NCBI GenBank assembly: GCA_002373595.1
Contig: DFKT01000055.1
Coordinates: forward strand, 17,556-81,555
Length of the DNA: 64,000 nucleotides
Reading direction: 5' to 3'
Origin: Lachnospiraceae bacterium UBA3638
GTDB lineage: Bacteria; Bacillota; Clostridia; Lachnospirales; Lachnospiraceae
Part shown: positions 24,492 to 33,127 of the stretch, piece after piece
Numbering within the stretch: the stretch's first letter is position 1
Layout: each line of letters opens with the position of its first letter
Notes under the pieces: model-generated
Databases searched by the model: none
Seen by the model: the letters and a program-made list of their open reading frames with translations, nothing else
Told to the model about the DNA's origin: nothing
Position numbers and translations under genes: made by a program

Positions 24492-26668
24492 TACATGGAT
24501 ACTCTTTCTGCGATCTCAGCCATCTTGGCTTCGTTGAGTCTGGTATCACCGTGTACTCTCGAATATGAAAGGTATCCGTTCATGCGGTCGATCTTGGTAA
24601 GATTTCTGCTTCCGCATAAGGGACATCTGTCCATATTGAGTTCCTCATGTCCGCAATCGTCACAGTACGAAAGAGCCATATTGACGCCTTCGTAATATCC
24701 CTTCTGCATAGCTCTCCTGATGAGAGTCTTTATCGCTTCAAGATTGTAATCGATAGGATATTTTACATACTGGATCTTTCCGCCGTTAAAAAGATCCCAG
24801 AATCTGCCTTCCAGATCCTGCTTCTCGATAGGCGTGATATTCTCCGAGACATGGCAGTGGAAACTGTTGGAAACATACTCTCTGTCGGATACGCCCTCTA
24901 TGATACCGTACTTCTTTCTGAACTGCTTAACCTGCAGGCCGCAGAGATTCTCCGCGGGAGTACCGTATATAGCATAGAGATTGCCGTCCTCTTCCTTGAA
25001 TTCGGCGATCCTCTTATTGATAAATCTCATTACTTCCAGAGCAAACTCACCGTCTTCGGCAATACTCTTTCCGTTATAGAGCATCTGGAGTTCATTTAAA
25101 GCAGTGATACCGAATGATGCGGTAGCTGCTTTAAGGATGGGTTTGATCTTGTCATGAAGTCCGAGATGTCCTCCGAGGAAACCGCCCTCGCAGTAAGCCA
25201 GCGGATTGGTGGAAGCTCTCATCTCACCGAGATATGCATAAGTGCGGATGTGGAGCTGTCTGATGAGATTGAGATAATAGTCGAGGACTTCGTAGAAATC
25301 CTTGCTCTCTTTGCGGGCTCTGGCAAGTATCATCGGGAGATGTAAGCTTACGACGCCGATATTGAAACGTCCGATGAATACAGGGCTGTCCTCATCATCC
25401 GCAGGATGCATTCCCCCTCTTTCAAACCAGGGCGAGAGGAAAGCTCTGCAGCCCATGGGGGAGACGATCTTGCCGTACTTCTTATACATCTCAGGTACAT
25501 ACCCGTCTCCGGAAAGAGACAGATAATCGGGATACATGGATTTGGACGAGCACTCTACGGCGGCATCAAAGATATACTCGAGTTCTCCGCCCTCACCGTG
25601 CAGTTTTTCATCATACAGGAAAACGATCTTGGGAAATAATACAGGCTTCTTATGCTCCTTCTTTCCCTGACCGTTCTTTCTGACCTTAAGCATGGCTACT
25701 GTGGCCATCTGAGCAAATTCACCGGTTCCGGTTCCTGCCGTTACAGTGATAAAAGGATAGTCGCCTCTGCTGGAAGCTACGGTATTAAACTTATACTCCC
25801 ATCCCTGGAATCCCTGCTCGAAATCTCTCATGACATCTTCTTTGGCAGTCTTTTCGGCAAGCTCGTGATCCACGCCAAGAGATACATATTTATCTATATA
25901 TTTCTTATATGATCTCTCCGCATAGGGCTCTAAGATATTCTCAACAGAAGGTATGGTGAATCCTCCGTACTGCTGACTGGCAGCCGAAAGGATGATATCT
26001 CCCATGACATCAAATGCGGTATCAAGGCTCTTGGGCTCGTTGTACCAGATATTTCCCATCTCAAATCCGCCCTTTAATACCGCAGAGATATCAAAGAGGC
26101 AGCAGTTCATGGTATCGCGTCTCGAGCTCATATCGTGAACATAGATATAGCCGTCACGGCATGCCTGGATCTCTTCCGTTGTCAGGAAAAACTTCTGATA
26201 GAGCTCTTTATTGAGCTGATTAAAGATAAGACTTCTCTTGGTGGAGACCAGAGCGGAATCCGTATTGGAGTTTTCCTTGTCTCCGATATACATGATAGAC
26301 TGACTCTTTTTGTACACATCATCAAGCATGCGAACAAACTCAGTCTTGTAGTTACGATAATCCCTGTAGCTCTTTGCTACGATGGGCTTGATCTTTTCGA
26401 CGGATTCCTCGACGATATTGTGCATCATCGAGATGGGAATCTCGTCTTTTCCGAATTCCTCGACTCTGCCGATGACAAGCTCGCAAATCTTCTCGTTCTC
26501 GGCATCAGTGAATTTGGTAAGTGCTCTGTATGCACTCTTATCTATCGCGATTATTACTTTCTGGATATCGAAAGCTTCACGCGCTCCGTCCTTTTTGATG
26601 ACATAGATGTCTCTGGACGGCTTAAAGCTGTCACTGTAGTTACGCTCAATAGCGATATGTTCCTGCAT
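24491..26668 (-). CDS. nrdD: Anaerobic ribonucleoside-triphosphate reductase
   Basis: Class III ribonucleotide reductase that makes dNTPs anaerobically. The 725-residue protein has an N-terminal ATP-cone (about 20-115, starting IYVIKKDGAREAFD), the catalytic barrel with NCCLFDIS and SSRGDYPFITV, and a zinc site of two CxxC pairs (CDDC and CPLC). The C-terminal glycyl-radical segment is RMNGYLSYSR. GGGAGGATCT gives a strong ribosome site. It lies downstream of a 52-codon membrane-protein gene and a sigma-A promoter. Confidence 0.96.
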   Translation of the reverse strand: MQEHIAIERNYSDSFKPSRDIYVIKKDGAREAFDIQKVIIAIDKSAYRALTKFTDAENEKICELVIGRVEEFGKDEIPISMMHNIVEESVEKIKPIVAKSYRDYRNYKTEFVRMLDDVYKKSQSIMYIGDKENSNTDSALVSTKRSLIFNQLNKELYQKFFLTTEEIQACRDGYIYVHDMSSRRDTMNCCLFDISAVLKGGFEMGNIWYNEPKSLDTAFDVMGDIILSAASQQYGGFTIPSVENILEPYAERSYKKYIDKYVSLGVDHELAEKTAKEDVMRDFEQGFQGWEYKFNTVASSRGDYPFITVTAGTGTGEFAQMATVAMLKVRKNGQGKKEHKKPVLFPKIVFLYDEKLHGEGGELEYIFDAAVECSSKSMYPDYLSLSGDGYVPEMYKKYGKIVSPMGCRAFLSPWFERGGMHPADDEDSPVFIGRFNIGVVSLHLPMILARARKESKDFYEVLDYYLNLIRQLHIRTYAYLGEMRASTNPLAYCEGGFLGGHLGLHDKIKPILKAATASFGITALNELQMLYNGKSIAEDGEFALEVMRFINKRIAEFKEEDGNLYAIYGTPAENLCGLQVKQFRKKYGIIEGVSDREYVSNSFHCHVSENITPIEKQDLEGRFWDLFNGGKIQYVKYPIDYNLEAIKTLIRRAMQKGYYEGVNMALSYCDDCGHEELNMDRCPLCGSRNLTKIDRMNGYLSYSRVHGDTRLNEAKMAEIAERVSM

Positions 26669-26686
26669 AGATCCTCCCGGGCAAAA

Positions 26687-26845
26687 TTACAGTTTCTTTT
26701 CAGCCGCAGCGCTCTCGAAAACGGAAGAATTCTTCTTATTCTTGGCACTTCTTAAAGCTTTTCCGATAAAAAATCCGCATGCTGCCACCACGACGATTAT
26801 CGCCATCAAAACGATCCGACTGACAAATTCATTTAATACCGGCAT
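26687..26845 (-). CDS. Small single-pass membrane protein, 52 residues
   Basis: Starts at an ATG (26843-26845) with AAGGAG 5 bases upstream. It has one hydrophobic helix (about residues 10-29, containing IVLMAIIVVVAACGFFIG), a basic stretch (KALRSAKNKKN) and a short charged tail. The open frame continues upstream through the promoter region, but that extension has no ribosome site and would cross the -10 box, so the short form is preferred. It is the first gene of the nrdD operon, 18 bases before nrdD. Its function is unknown. Confidence 0.65.
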   Translation of the reverse strand: MPVLNEFVSRIVLMAIIVVVAACGFFIGKALRSAKNKKNSSVFESAAAEKKL

Positions 26846-26909
26846 ACAAACTCCTTCCGTCAAAACAATATATCTTGTGCAAAAATGTCTGAACGCAAAA
26901 CCAATATCC

Positions 26910-26938
26910 ATTATATTGTATGGCGCAAAACTGTTCAA
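26910..26938 (-). promoter_or_regulatory. Promoter of the nrdD-nrdG-dut-degV operon
   Basis: Minus-strand TTGAAC (26933-26938), 17-base spacer, perfect TATAAT (26910-26915). The leader of about 60 bases is AT-rich and ends in AAGGAG before the small membrane protein gene. Confidence 0.75.
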
Positions 26939-26949
26939 GTTTACATAAA

Positions 26950-28683
26950 TCAGAGCTGTTTGGTCAGGATAGTAAGCGAACCCTCGTGAGTCATGCTGTA
27001 TCCGTATTCGGAAGCAAACCATTCGCAGGGGAAAGCTCTTCCGTCCTGAATATATACTCTCTCGGGAAGCATATGAGGATTCATATCAAAATATGCTTTA
27101 TGCATATCAGCATTTCCGTCATTTATGGGCCAGACCGAGAAGCATCCGCATCTGATACCGTCTATCAGATATAAAACAACATCATCGCTTATTATGACTC
27201 TCTCTCCCTCTTTCAGATCCTGAGCCTTATAATAATTCCAGCGATCAAGATACCAGTTTTCAAAATATTCGGATACATACAGTCCTTTTTCCGGGCCCAC
27301 GGTTAAAAGCTTATTCTGGTTCATGATCGGAGTGTCCCAGAAGATATGATAATACCTCAAAAAGACGATACAGCACAGATAAACACAGCTAACGAATATA
27401 AACGAAAGAACCGGAACGGAGTAAATAAACTTTAAAAATGCTTTTCGATCTTTCAAATTAAACTCTTTCAGCCAATTATCAATTGAATAAGACATTATCA
27501 GGATCGTCCCAACCGAAGCAACGGCAGATGCAGACGAAATGACATAATAATGCTGATTTGAAGACATATTGTTTATAAAGGAATACACCATACCCGGGAT
27601 CCAGATCTTAACGAAAGCATCTTTAGCCTTTTGATCTGCATCACCGCAAATGATCGGGAAAAGTGCAAGCAAATTAAGCGGAAAGATGACCAGATTGGGA
27701 AATCTATCGGTATAACAGTAATTTACAACCAGGAGAGAAACGACACCGGCAGCACCTGTATAATATATTCCTCTGTGTTTCTTTCTCCCGGGATCAATGA
27801 TCTCAGCGAGGAGTAAAATACCGATCGCCGAATACAAAACTATCGTCGCATTTATCCTTCTTGAACTATCAAAGACGACAGACTTGAAATAATCATAGAA
27901 GTAGGTATACCACGCGTTACTCCAGTGTGTGGGATCCTCCATGATCCAGGGAAGCGCGGTGACAATGTCATCAACAGTCGATCTCGAAAGAATAAACGCA
28001 CCGAATGCAAGAGCCAGTATAGCACCTCCGGCTGTCACTCCGAATACTCCGTCGAATGAAAATACCGGATCTCCTTTCCTGAGTTTAAAAATCTTAGCGA
28101 TGATCGCATAGATCACATAAAGGATATAGAGTGCAAAAAGATAAGGGCAGTTTACAACGGCTATCGCATAGAAAAATCCCGAAACAGCGGCCTGCAATAT
28201 TATATTCTTCCTGGCCGTAAAGAGCGTAACACAGCAGATGACCATCGAGAAGAAACCAAGATTATTATAATTCAGGAACATAAGGCCGAAAGGAAGGTAA
28301 AGAATCACGAAAAGTCCGCAGATAAGTGCTCCGAGCTTATTCTCCTTTCTCAGTCTGAGATAAGTATATAATGACACCAATGCCTGCGTGATCACACAGA
28401 TCCTTCTAAACACAAGGAAAATACCTTCAGTCGAAGTTGCAAACATGAAATAGATCTTCATCATGGGATAACTGAAAAAGGCGAATAACTGAGCCAGATG
28501 CCAGTCTTCCGTGATCATAGCATCTCCGTTAAACACCCTGTATGTAGTCGAAAGATAAAATGCCTCATCGGCATTACCGTATCCGTATCTGCATTTCCAA
28601 AGTACAAACAAAAGCGATACTGCAAAAAGGATCGCAAATGCTATATCGTACCCATTCAGAAAGCTTTTTTTATTGTTACTCAT
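26950..28683 (-). CDS. Polytopic membrane protein, GT-C glycosyltransferase-like
   Basis: 577 residues with about a dozen hydrophobic helices in the first 460, then a soluble C-terminal domain of about 110 residues. Just after the first helix is an acidic pair in GNADEAFYLS (D39, E40). Such an acidic pair in the first extracytoplasmic loop is the hallmark of GT-C enzymes (ArnT/PMT/PglB-like) that use polyprenyl-linked sugars. The family assignment is inference from that motif and topology; a transporter is the alternative. It overlaps the upstream MutS-like gene by eight bases. Confidence 0.6.
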   Translation of the reverse strand: MSNNKKSFLNGYDIAFAILFAVSLLFVLWKCRYGYGNADEAFYLSTTYRVFNGDAMITEDWHLAQLFAFFSYPMMKIYFMFATSTEGIFLVFRRICVITQALVSLYTYLRLRKENKLGALICGLFVILYLPFGLMFLNYNNLGFFSMVICCVTLFTARKNIILQAAVSGFFYAIAVVNCPYLFALYILYVIYAIIAKIFKLRKGDPVFSFDGVFGVTAGGAILALAFGAFILSRSTVDDIVTALPWIMEDPTHWSNAWYTYFYDYFKSVVFDSSRRINATIVLYSAIGILLLAEIIDPGRKKHRGIYYTGAAGVVSLLVVNYCYTDRFPNLVIFPLNLLALFPIICGDADQKAKDAFVKIWIPGMVYSFINNMSSNQHYYVISSASAVASVGTILIMSYSIDNWLKEFNLKDRKAFLKFIYSVPVLSFIFVSCVYLCCIVFLRYYHIFWDTPIMNQNKLLTVGPEKGLYVSEYFENWYLDRWNYYKAQDLKEGERVIISDDVVLYLIDGIRCGCFSVWPINDGNADMHKAYFDMNPHMLPERVYIQDGRAFPCEWFASEYGYSMTHEGSLTILTKQL

Positions 28684-30346
28684 TTTTTCCTCCGATCATA
28701 TTTTTAGCATCCCTTATGATGGATTCACCAAATCCGAATCTCTCAAGCAGAAGGATCGCATTCGTTGAGGTAGCTTTCCCCTCAGCGATCCTGTATGAAA
28801 ACATTATATCATCTCCGGTAAGTTCTTCGCCAAAATGCATATTGGTATACTCATCCTGCAATAAACCGGTAAGTTCAACATCATGCGTTGCCGCAAAGCA
28901 GAGCACTCCCTTGGCCGCGAGGTCCTTAAGCACGGCATATCCTGCGGCTATCCTCTCCTTGGTATTGGTACCGCGCAGGACTTCATCGACAAAGCAGAGC
29001 ACTTTCCTGCCCCCGCCTGATGCGGCATCAAGTATCCTCTTAAGGCTCTTTATCTCAGCCATGAAATAGCTCTCTCCGCCCACAATGGAATCGGTCAGAG
29101 CAATGCTAGAATATATCCTGTAAAAAGGTGCTCTGTACTCTTTGGAAAGAGATGTATGTACAGTCTGCGCAAGGACTGCATTCAGAGCGACCATCCTTAA
29201 GAATGTCGACTTACCGCTGGCATTTGATCCGGTAAGGAGTATACCTCTGTCGGTCTTTATGCTGTTTACTATCGGATCTTTGATAAGCGGATGATACCCT
29301 TCGCTTACGATCATCTCACCATCTGCAAATTCGGGAACACAATACCCAAGTCCCCCTCTTAAGTATTCTCTGAAAGAAGCTATCGCTATATACGAATCGA
29401 CAGAGCCTGCATATCTGATAAGTCTTATTATCCTCTCCTTTTCCCCTCTCATTTTCCCGATGATACCGTAGAAAGCAATGATATCAAAGTGGAAAAACAT
29501 ATTAAGATAAGTCATCAGCATCTCAAACGGTCCCGATGACCCTTTGTTATTATGGGAAGAGATAACATATCTTCCCTTTTTGATGATAGATGAAACCCTG
29601 TCCGTATCTTCTTCTATACCGTCGAATCCCGGAGCACTCCCGTCAGGGAGCAATAGGCGAAGCTTATGTGAGCTGTCTGCCAGTCTCATAATATATGACA
29701 GACCGGAGAGATACTTTTCGATCTTGGCAGATTCGTTCAGATACGAAAAAACCTGATACAAAAGCAGCACTGTGACGACTGCGGCGCCTATCACAGGTTT
29801 AATGAAAATGAGTACAAGAGCAGGTATCAAAAGAAAATCCGCGATGATACCGCCATACTTTCTTTTGATATCTTTGTGATCTCCGGTAAGATAATCAAGA
29901 TAATCCCTTAAGGGATACTTGACCGATGTACCGAGTTCATTGAGGATAAGCCGTGCTTTTAGACATAAGTCTCTGTCATTTGAAAAAAGACAGACCGAAG
30001 ACTCCAATGAATCCAGATCATCCTTTGATACTCCGGTATTTCTGAGGATCTCATAGAGCATCTCGTCACCGGACGATGATCTGCAGGTATTAAGCAGCAG
30101 GTAAACCCTGTCCATATCAAGGTCATTCCATGTGATATCATCCAGATACCCGTCATTACCTCTTATATCAGCAGAAACAATTTCCCTGATCCTTGAAAGC
30201 CTCTCCGAAGAGATCTTCTTGGATCCGGGCTTGCCGTAAGAATCCTTTATTTCATTTTGTATTTTTTCTCTTCTCTTCTTCTCTGTTCTGTACAAGCTCA
30301 TGAACAGGAGTGCCAGAAAAGCGAAAAGAATTATAAGTGGTGTCAT
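28676..30346 (-). CDS. Membrane-anchored MutS-like ATPase
   Basis: 556 residues. An N-terminal transmembrane segment (about 3-19) and a basic stretch are followed by a helical lever-like region with another hydrophobic hairpin (about 165-195). The C-terminal MutS ATPase domain has Walker A GSNASGKSTFL, the ABC-like signature region GGESYFMAEIKSL, Walker B VLCFVDEVLRGTN and the loop FAATHDVEL. The mismatch-binding N-terminal domain of MutS1 is absent, so it is not a mismatch sensor. Similar MutS-like membrane proteins occur in Clostridia and Bacteroidetes; their role is unknown. It follows the NCS2 permease terminator and overlaps the GT-C-like gene. Confidence 0.8.
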   Translation of the reverse strand: MTPLIILFAFLALLFMSLYRTEKKRREKIQNEIKDSYGKPGSKKISSERLSRIREIVSADIRGNDGYLDDITWNDLDMDRVYLLLNTCRSSSGDEMLYEILRNTGVSKDDLDSLESSVCLFSNDRDLCLKARLILNELGTSVKYPLRDYLDYLTGDHKDIKRKYGGIIADFLLIPALVLIFIKPVIGAAVVTVLLLYQVFSYLNESAKIEKYLSGLSYIMRLADSSHKLRLLLPDGSAPGFDGIEEDTDRVSSIIKKGRYVISSHNNKGSSGPFEMLMTYLNMFFHFDIIAFYGIIGKMRGEKERIIRLIRYAGSVDSYIAIASFREYLRGGLGYCVPEFADGEMIVSEGYHPLIKDPIVNSIKTDRGILLTGSNASGKSTFLRMVALNAVLAQTVHTSLSKEYRAPFYRIYSSIALTDSIVGGESYFMAEIKSLKRILDAASGGGRKVLCFVDEVLRGTNTKERIAAGYAVLKDLAAKGVLCFAATHDVELTGLLQDEYTNMHFGEELTGDDIMFSYRIAEGKATSTNAILLLERFGFGESIIRDAKNMIGGKNE

Positions 30347-30354
30347 AGCCTTAC

Positions 30355-30387
30355 AAAAGATAAGGGGCCGGAATTATCCGACCCCTT
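30355..30387 (-). terminator. Intrinsic terminator after the NCS2 permease gene
   Basis: A 10-pair stem on the minus strand (30378-30387 with 30362-30371, one U-G pair, 6-base loop) is followed by AUCUUUUG. The MutS-like gene starts 9 bases downstream, so that gene probably receives only read-through transcripts. On the plus strand the same hairpin has a mismatch. Confidence 0.75.
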
Positions 30388-30403
30388 TTTTAAAATCCTA
30401 AAA

Positions 30404-31750
30404 TCAGGTTCTGAAGAAGATGTACTTAAGTATGAACAGAACTGCAAGAACATACATAAGAGGAGATACCTTCTTAGCCTTGCCGGTGCAAGCATTGATG
30501 AGAACATAAGAGATAACGCCGAATGCGATACCCTCGGAGATGCTGTAGGTAAGAGGCATCATGAGGATAGCGAAGTAAGCGGGAATGCTCTCGGTTGCAT
30601 CGGAGAAATCGATATCCTTAACAGCACTGAGCATAAGGAATCCTACAAAGATAAGTGCAGGAGCGGTCGCAAAGCTGGGGATAGCGATGAAGATGGGGCT
30701 GAGTACGAGTGAAAGCAGGAAAAGAAGTCCGGTTACAACGGAAGAAAGTCCGGTGCGTCCTCCTACGGAAACGCCTGCAGCACTCTCTACAAAAGTAGTG
30801 GTGGTGGAAGTTCCGAATAAGGCACCTGCGCTGGTTGCGATAGCATCTGCAAGAAGTGCGGGCTTGATACGGGGAAGCTTGCCGTCTGCATCAAGCATAT
30901 CAGCCTTCTTTGCGCATCCGATAAGAGTTCCGAGAGTATCGAATACATCAACAAAGAGGAAAGATACCATGATTACGAGGAAGCTTACAATATTGAAGTT
31001 CTCAAAAGCAGCACCGCTGAATGCCTGACCGAAGGTCTTACCGATGGCACCGATATTGAAATCGGACCAGGAAGGCATAAGGGTTGCACCCTTGTAAAGA
31101 CCGGTAGCCTCGCAGATGATGCCGAGGATCCAGGTAGCGATGACACCGTAAAGAATGGATCCCTTGATCTTTTTTACGTGAAGGATCGCAATGATGATCG
31201 TTCCGATGATAGCAAGAAGTGCTCCGATACCTACAGTCTTGAAATCAGAAGTGAAGTTAACGAGAGCAACAACAGTAGCACCGTTTGAAACGATACCTGC
31301 ATTTACGAGTCCGATAAATGCAACAAAGAGTCCGATACCAACAGAAACACCGCTCTTAAGCTGCTTGGGAATCGCATTGAAGATTGCTTCTCTTACATTG
31401 GTAACAGAGAGAATGATGAAGATAAGCCCCTCGATGAATACCGCAAAGAGAGCGAACTGCCACGAATATCCCATAGATCCGCAAACGGTATATGCAAAGT
31501 ATGCATTGAGTCCGAGTCCGGGTGCAAGTGCGAAGGGATAATTCGCAAGAAGAGCCATTGCCATGGTTCCTACAAAAGCTGCAAGTGCTGTTGCGACAAG
31601 CACTGCCTGGGGATCCATACCGCTGGCGGAAAGAATAGCAGGATTCAGTGCGAGGATATAAGCCATCGCCATGAATGTAGTGAGACCTGCCATTACCTCT
31701 GTCTTGACATCGGTACGGTTCTCCTTAAGTTTGAAAAACTTTTCGAGCAT
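30404..31750 (-). CDS. NCS2 family purine permease (AzgA-like)
   Basis: Proton-coupled nucleobase uptake, probably guanine/hypoxanthine/adenine. The 448-residue protein has 12-14 transmembrane helices and the AzgA-branch features AGLTTFMAMAYILALNPAIL near the N-terminus, LAPGLGLNAYFAYTVC, FVDVFDTLGTLIG and GTSTTTTFVESAAGV. AGGAGG precedes the ATG. It is the last gene of the tyrS-punA-cdd cluster and fits nucleoside salvage. No purine riboswitch is visible upstream. Confidence 0.92.
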   Translation of the reverse strand: MLEKFFKLKENRTDVKTEVMAGLTTFMAMAYILALNPAILSASGMDPQAVLVATALAAFVGTMAMALLANYPFALAPGLGLNAYFAYTVCGSMGYSWQFALFAVFIEGLIFIILSVTNVREAIFNAIPKQLKSGVSVGIGLFVAFIGLVNAGIVSNGATVVALVNFTSDFKTVGIGALLAIIGTIIIAILHVKKIKGSILYGVIATWILGIICEATGLYKGATLMPSWSDFNIGAIGKTFGQAFSGAAFENFNIVSFLVIMVSFLFVDVFDTLGTLIGCAKKADMLDADGKLPRIKPALLADAIATSAGALFGTSTTTTFVESAAGVSVGGRTGLSSVVTGLLFLLSLVLSPIFIAIPSFATAPALIFVGFLMLSAVKDIDFSDATESIPAYFAILMMPLTYSISEGIAFGVISYVLINACTGKAKKVSPLMYVLAVLFILKYIFFRT

Positions 31751-31779
31751 AATGATTAACCTCCTTTTATGCTTCTCCT

Positions 31780-31826
31780 GCCCTATGGGCTTTTATACTT
31801 ACAGACCGTCTTCATCCGCGGCCTGT
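31780..31826 (-). promoter_or_regulatory. Hairpins between cdd and the purine permease gene
   Basis: On the minus strand an 8-pair stem ACAGGCCG/CGGTCTGT (31801-31826, one G-U pair, 10-base loop) is followed by a short GCCC-ATA-GGGC hairpin (31780-31790). There is no U-run, so this is not a clear terminator. It may be mRNA processing or stability structure within the operon. Confidence 0.35.
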
Positions 31827-31833
31827 CGTATTC

Positions 31834-32268
31834 TTATGACTTCATTGCAAGCGTATTGAAACTGTTCGGAAGGAGTTCTTTTAATTCATACACTTCATAA
31901 TCGGTTTCGGATATCGCTACGATCACAGCTAACTTTCCGTCTGAAAACTCCGAGAGTACCTGTCTGCAGCTGCCGCACGGGAATGCATAAGTTGTGGGAT
32001 CCTGCCCTTTGGGTCCTCCCGCGATAGCGATGGCCTTAAACTCCCTGTCTCCTCTTGCAACAGCTCTGCATACTGCGGTGCGCTCAGCACAGATGCACTC
32101 TCCGTATGCTGCATTCTCGATATTGCATCCCTGATAAATGACACCGCTCTCGGTCATTAGTGCAGCACCTACAGCATATTGGGAATAAGGACAATAAGAG
32201 AACTCACGTGCAGCAAGCGCTTCCGATATTATGTCTGTGGGATTAAATCCAAGTTTGGTCTTATCCAT
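31834..32268 (-). CDS. cdd: Cytidine deaminase
   Basis: Deaminates cytidine and deoxycytidine to uridine forms in pyrimidine salvage. The 144-residue tetrameric-type enzyme has the zinc and catalytic motif CAERTAV (with the general-acid Glu) and the second zinc motif PCGSCRQVL, plus GCNIENAAYG. GGAGGAG precedes the ATG. It lies 31 bases after punA in a salvage operon. Confidence 0.95.
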   Translation of the reverse strand: MDKTKLGFNPTDIISEALAAREFSYCPYSQYAVGAALMTESGVIYQGCNIENAAYGECICAERTAVCRAVARGDREFKAIAIAGGPKGQDPTTYAFPCGSCRQVLSEFSDGKLAVIVAISETDYEVYELKELLPNSFNTLAMKS

Positions 32269-32299
32269 ATGTCTCCTCCAAGAAAAAGTATGGATCTGT

Positions 32300-33127
32300 T
32301 CACATTGCTGCTATAACGCCTGCAATAAGCTTTTTGAAATCAGCGGATACCTTATCTGCGGCCTGCTGTACTTCCTCGTGCCCGAGCGGCTGATCGGATA
32401 TACCTGCTGCATAATTAGTGATGCATGAAATACCGCAGACTCCGGTACCCATATGGTTGGCTGCTATGGCTTCGGGTACCGTGCTCATTCCGACTGCATC
32501 CGCACCAAGCGTCCTTAATGCTCTTATCTCTGCCGGTGTCTCATAGGAAGGACCTGTCATATAAGAATAAACACCTTCTTTGAGCGCGATCCCTTCCCTG
32601 GCAGCTACCGATCTTATGATATCCGAGAGATCCTTCTTATAGACATCGGACATATCAGGGAATCTGGTTCCCAGTTCTTCGATATTTGGTCCGATCAGAG
32701 GATTTCTGGCAAATGCAGATATATGATCGGTGATCAGCATCAGAGTGCCGGGCTCCCATTCGGGATGAAGCCCTCCGGCCGCATTGGTAAGTATCAGTTT
32801 GTCCGCGCCCATAAGACCCATAAGCCTTATCGGAAGTACTACATCCGAAATGGGATATCCTTCATAGAAATGAACTCTTCCCTTCATGCAGACTATTCTT
32901 TTGCCGCCGACAGTGCCGAATATGAATTTGCCGGAATGGCCCTTAACTGTGGATACGGGGAACCCGGGGATCGACGAATAATCGATCTCCCATTCTACAT
33001 CGATACCGTCAGCGAAATCACCGAGCCCCGATCCGAGTACAACACCTGTCTCGGGCTTAAAGTCGGTGAGATTTCTTACACTGGAAAGACAATCCTGAAG
33101 TTTTTCGTATTCTTTTGACATACTCAT
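32300..33127 (-). CDS. punA: Purine nucleoside phosphorylase
   Basis: Phosphorolysis of purine (deoxy)nucleosides to base and (deoxy)ribose-1-phosphate. The 275-residue trimeric class (PNP/MTAP family) is shown by GSGLGDFAD, VKGHSGKFIFG, CMKGRVHFYEGYP, LTNAAGGLHPEW, and the base-pocket region TGPSYETPAEIRAL with GADAVGMSTVPE. The start shares one base with the tyrS stop (TAATG). The freed purine base ties it to the NCS2 permease downstream. Confidence 0.95.
   Translation of the reverse strand: MSMSKEYEKLQDCLSSVRNLTDFKPETGVVLGSGLGDFADGIDVEWEIDYSSIPGFPVSTVKGHSGKFIFGTVGGKRIVCMKGRVHFYEGYPISDVVLPIRLMGLMGADKLILTNAAGGLHPEWEPGTLMLITDHISAFARNPLIGPNIEELGTRFPDMSDVYKKDLSDIIRSVAAREGIALKEGVYSYMTGPSYETPAEIRALRTLGADAVGMSTVPEAIAANHMGTGVCGISCITNYAAGISDQPLGHEEVQQAADKVSADFKKLIAGVIAAM

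Noticed and set aside
26860-26920. NrdR boxes in the nrdD promoter region
   Set aside because: One palindromic AT-rich match overlaps the -10 box, but no second box fits at the expected helical spacing and such matches are common in AT-rich promoters.
26846-27022. Upstream extension of the small membrane protein to 111 residues
   Set aside because: The extension crosses a perfect promoter -10 box and the end of the neighbouring gene, lacks a ribosome site, and its composition is not coding-like.
31751-31833. Purine riboswitch before the NCS2 permease
   Set aside because: The conserved three-way-junction bases are absent; only simple hairpins are present.
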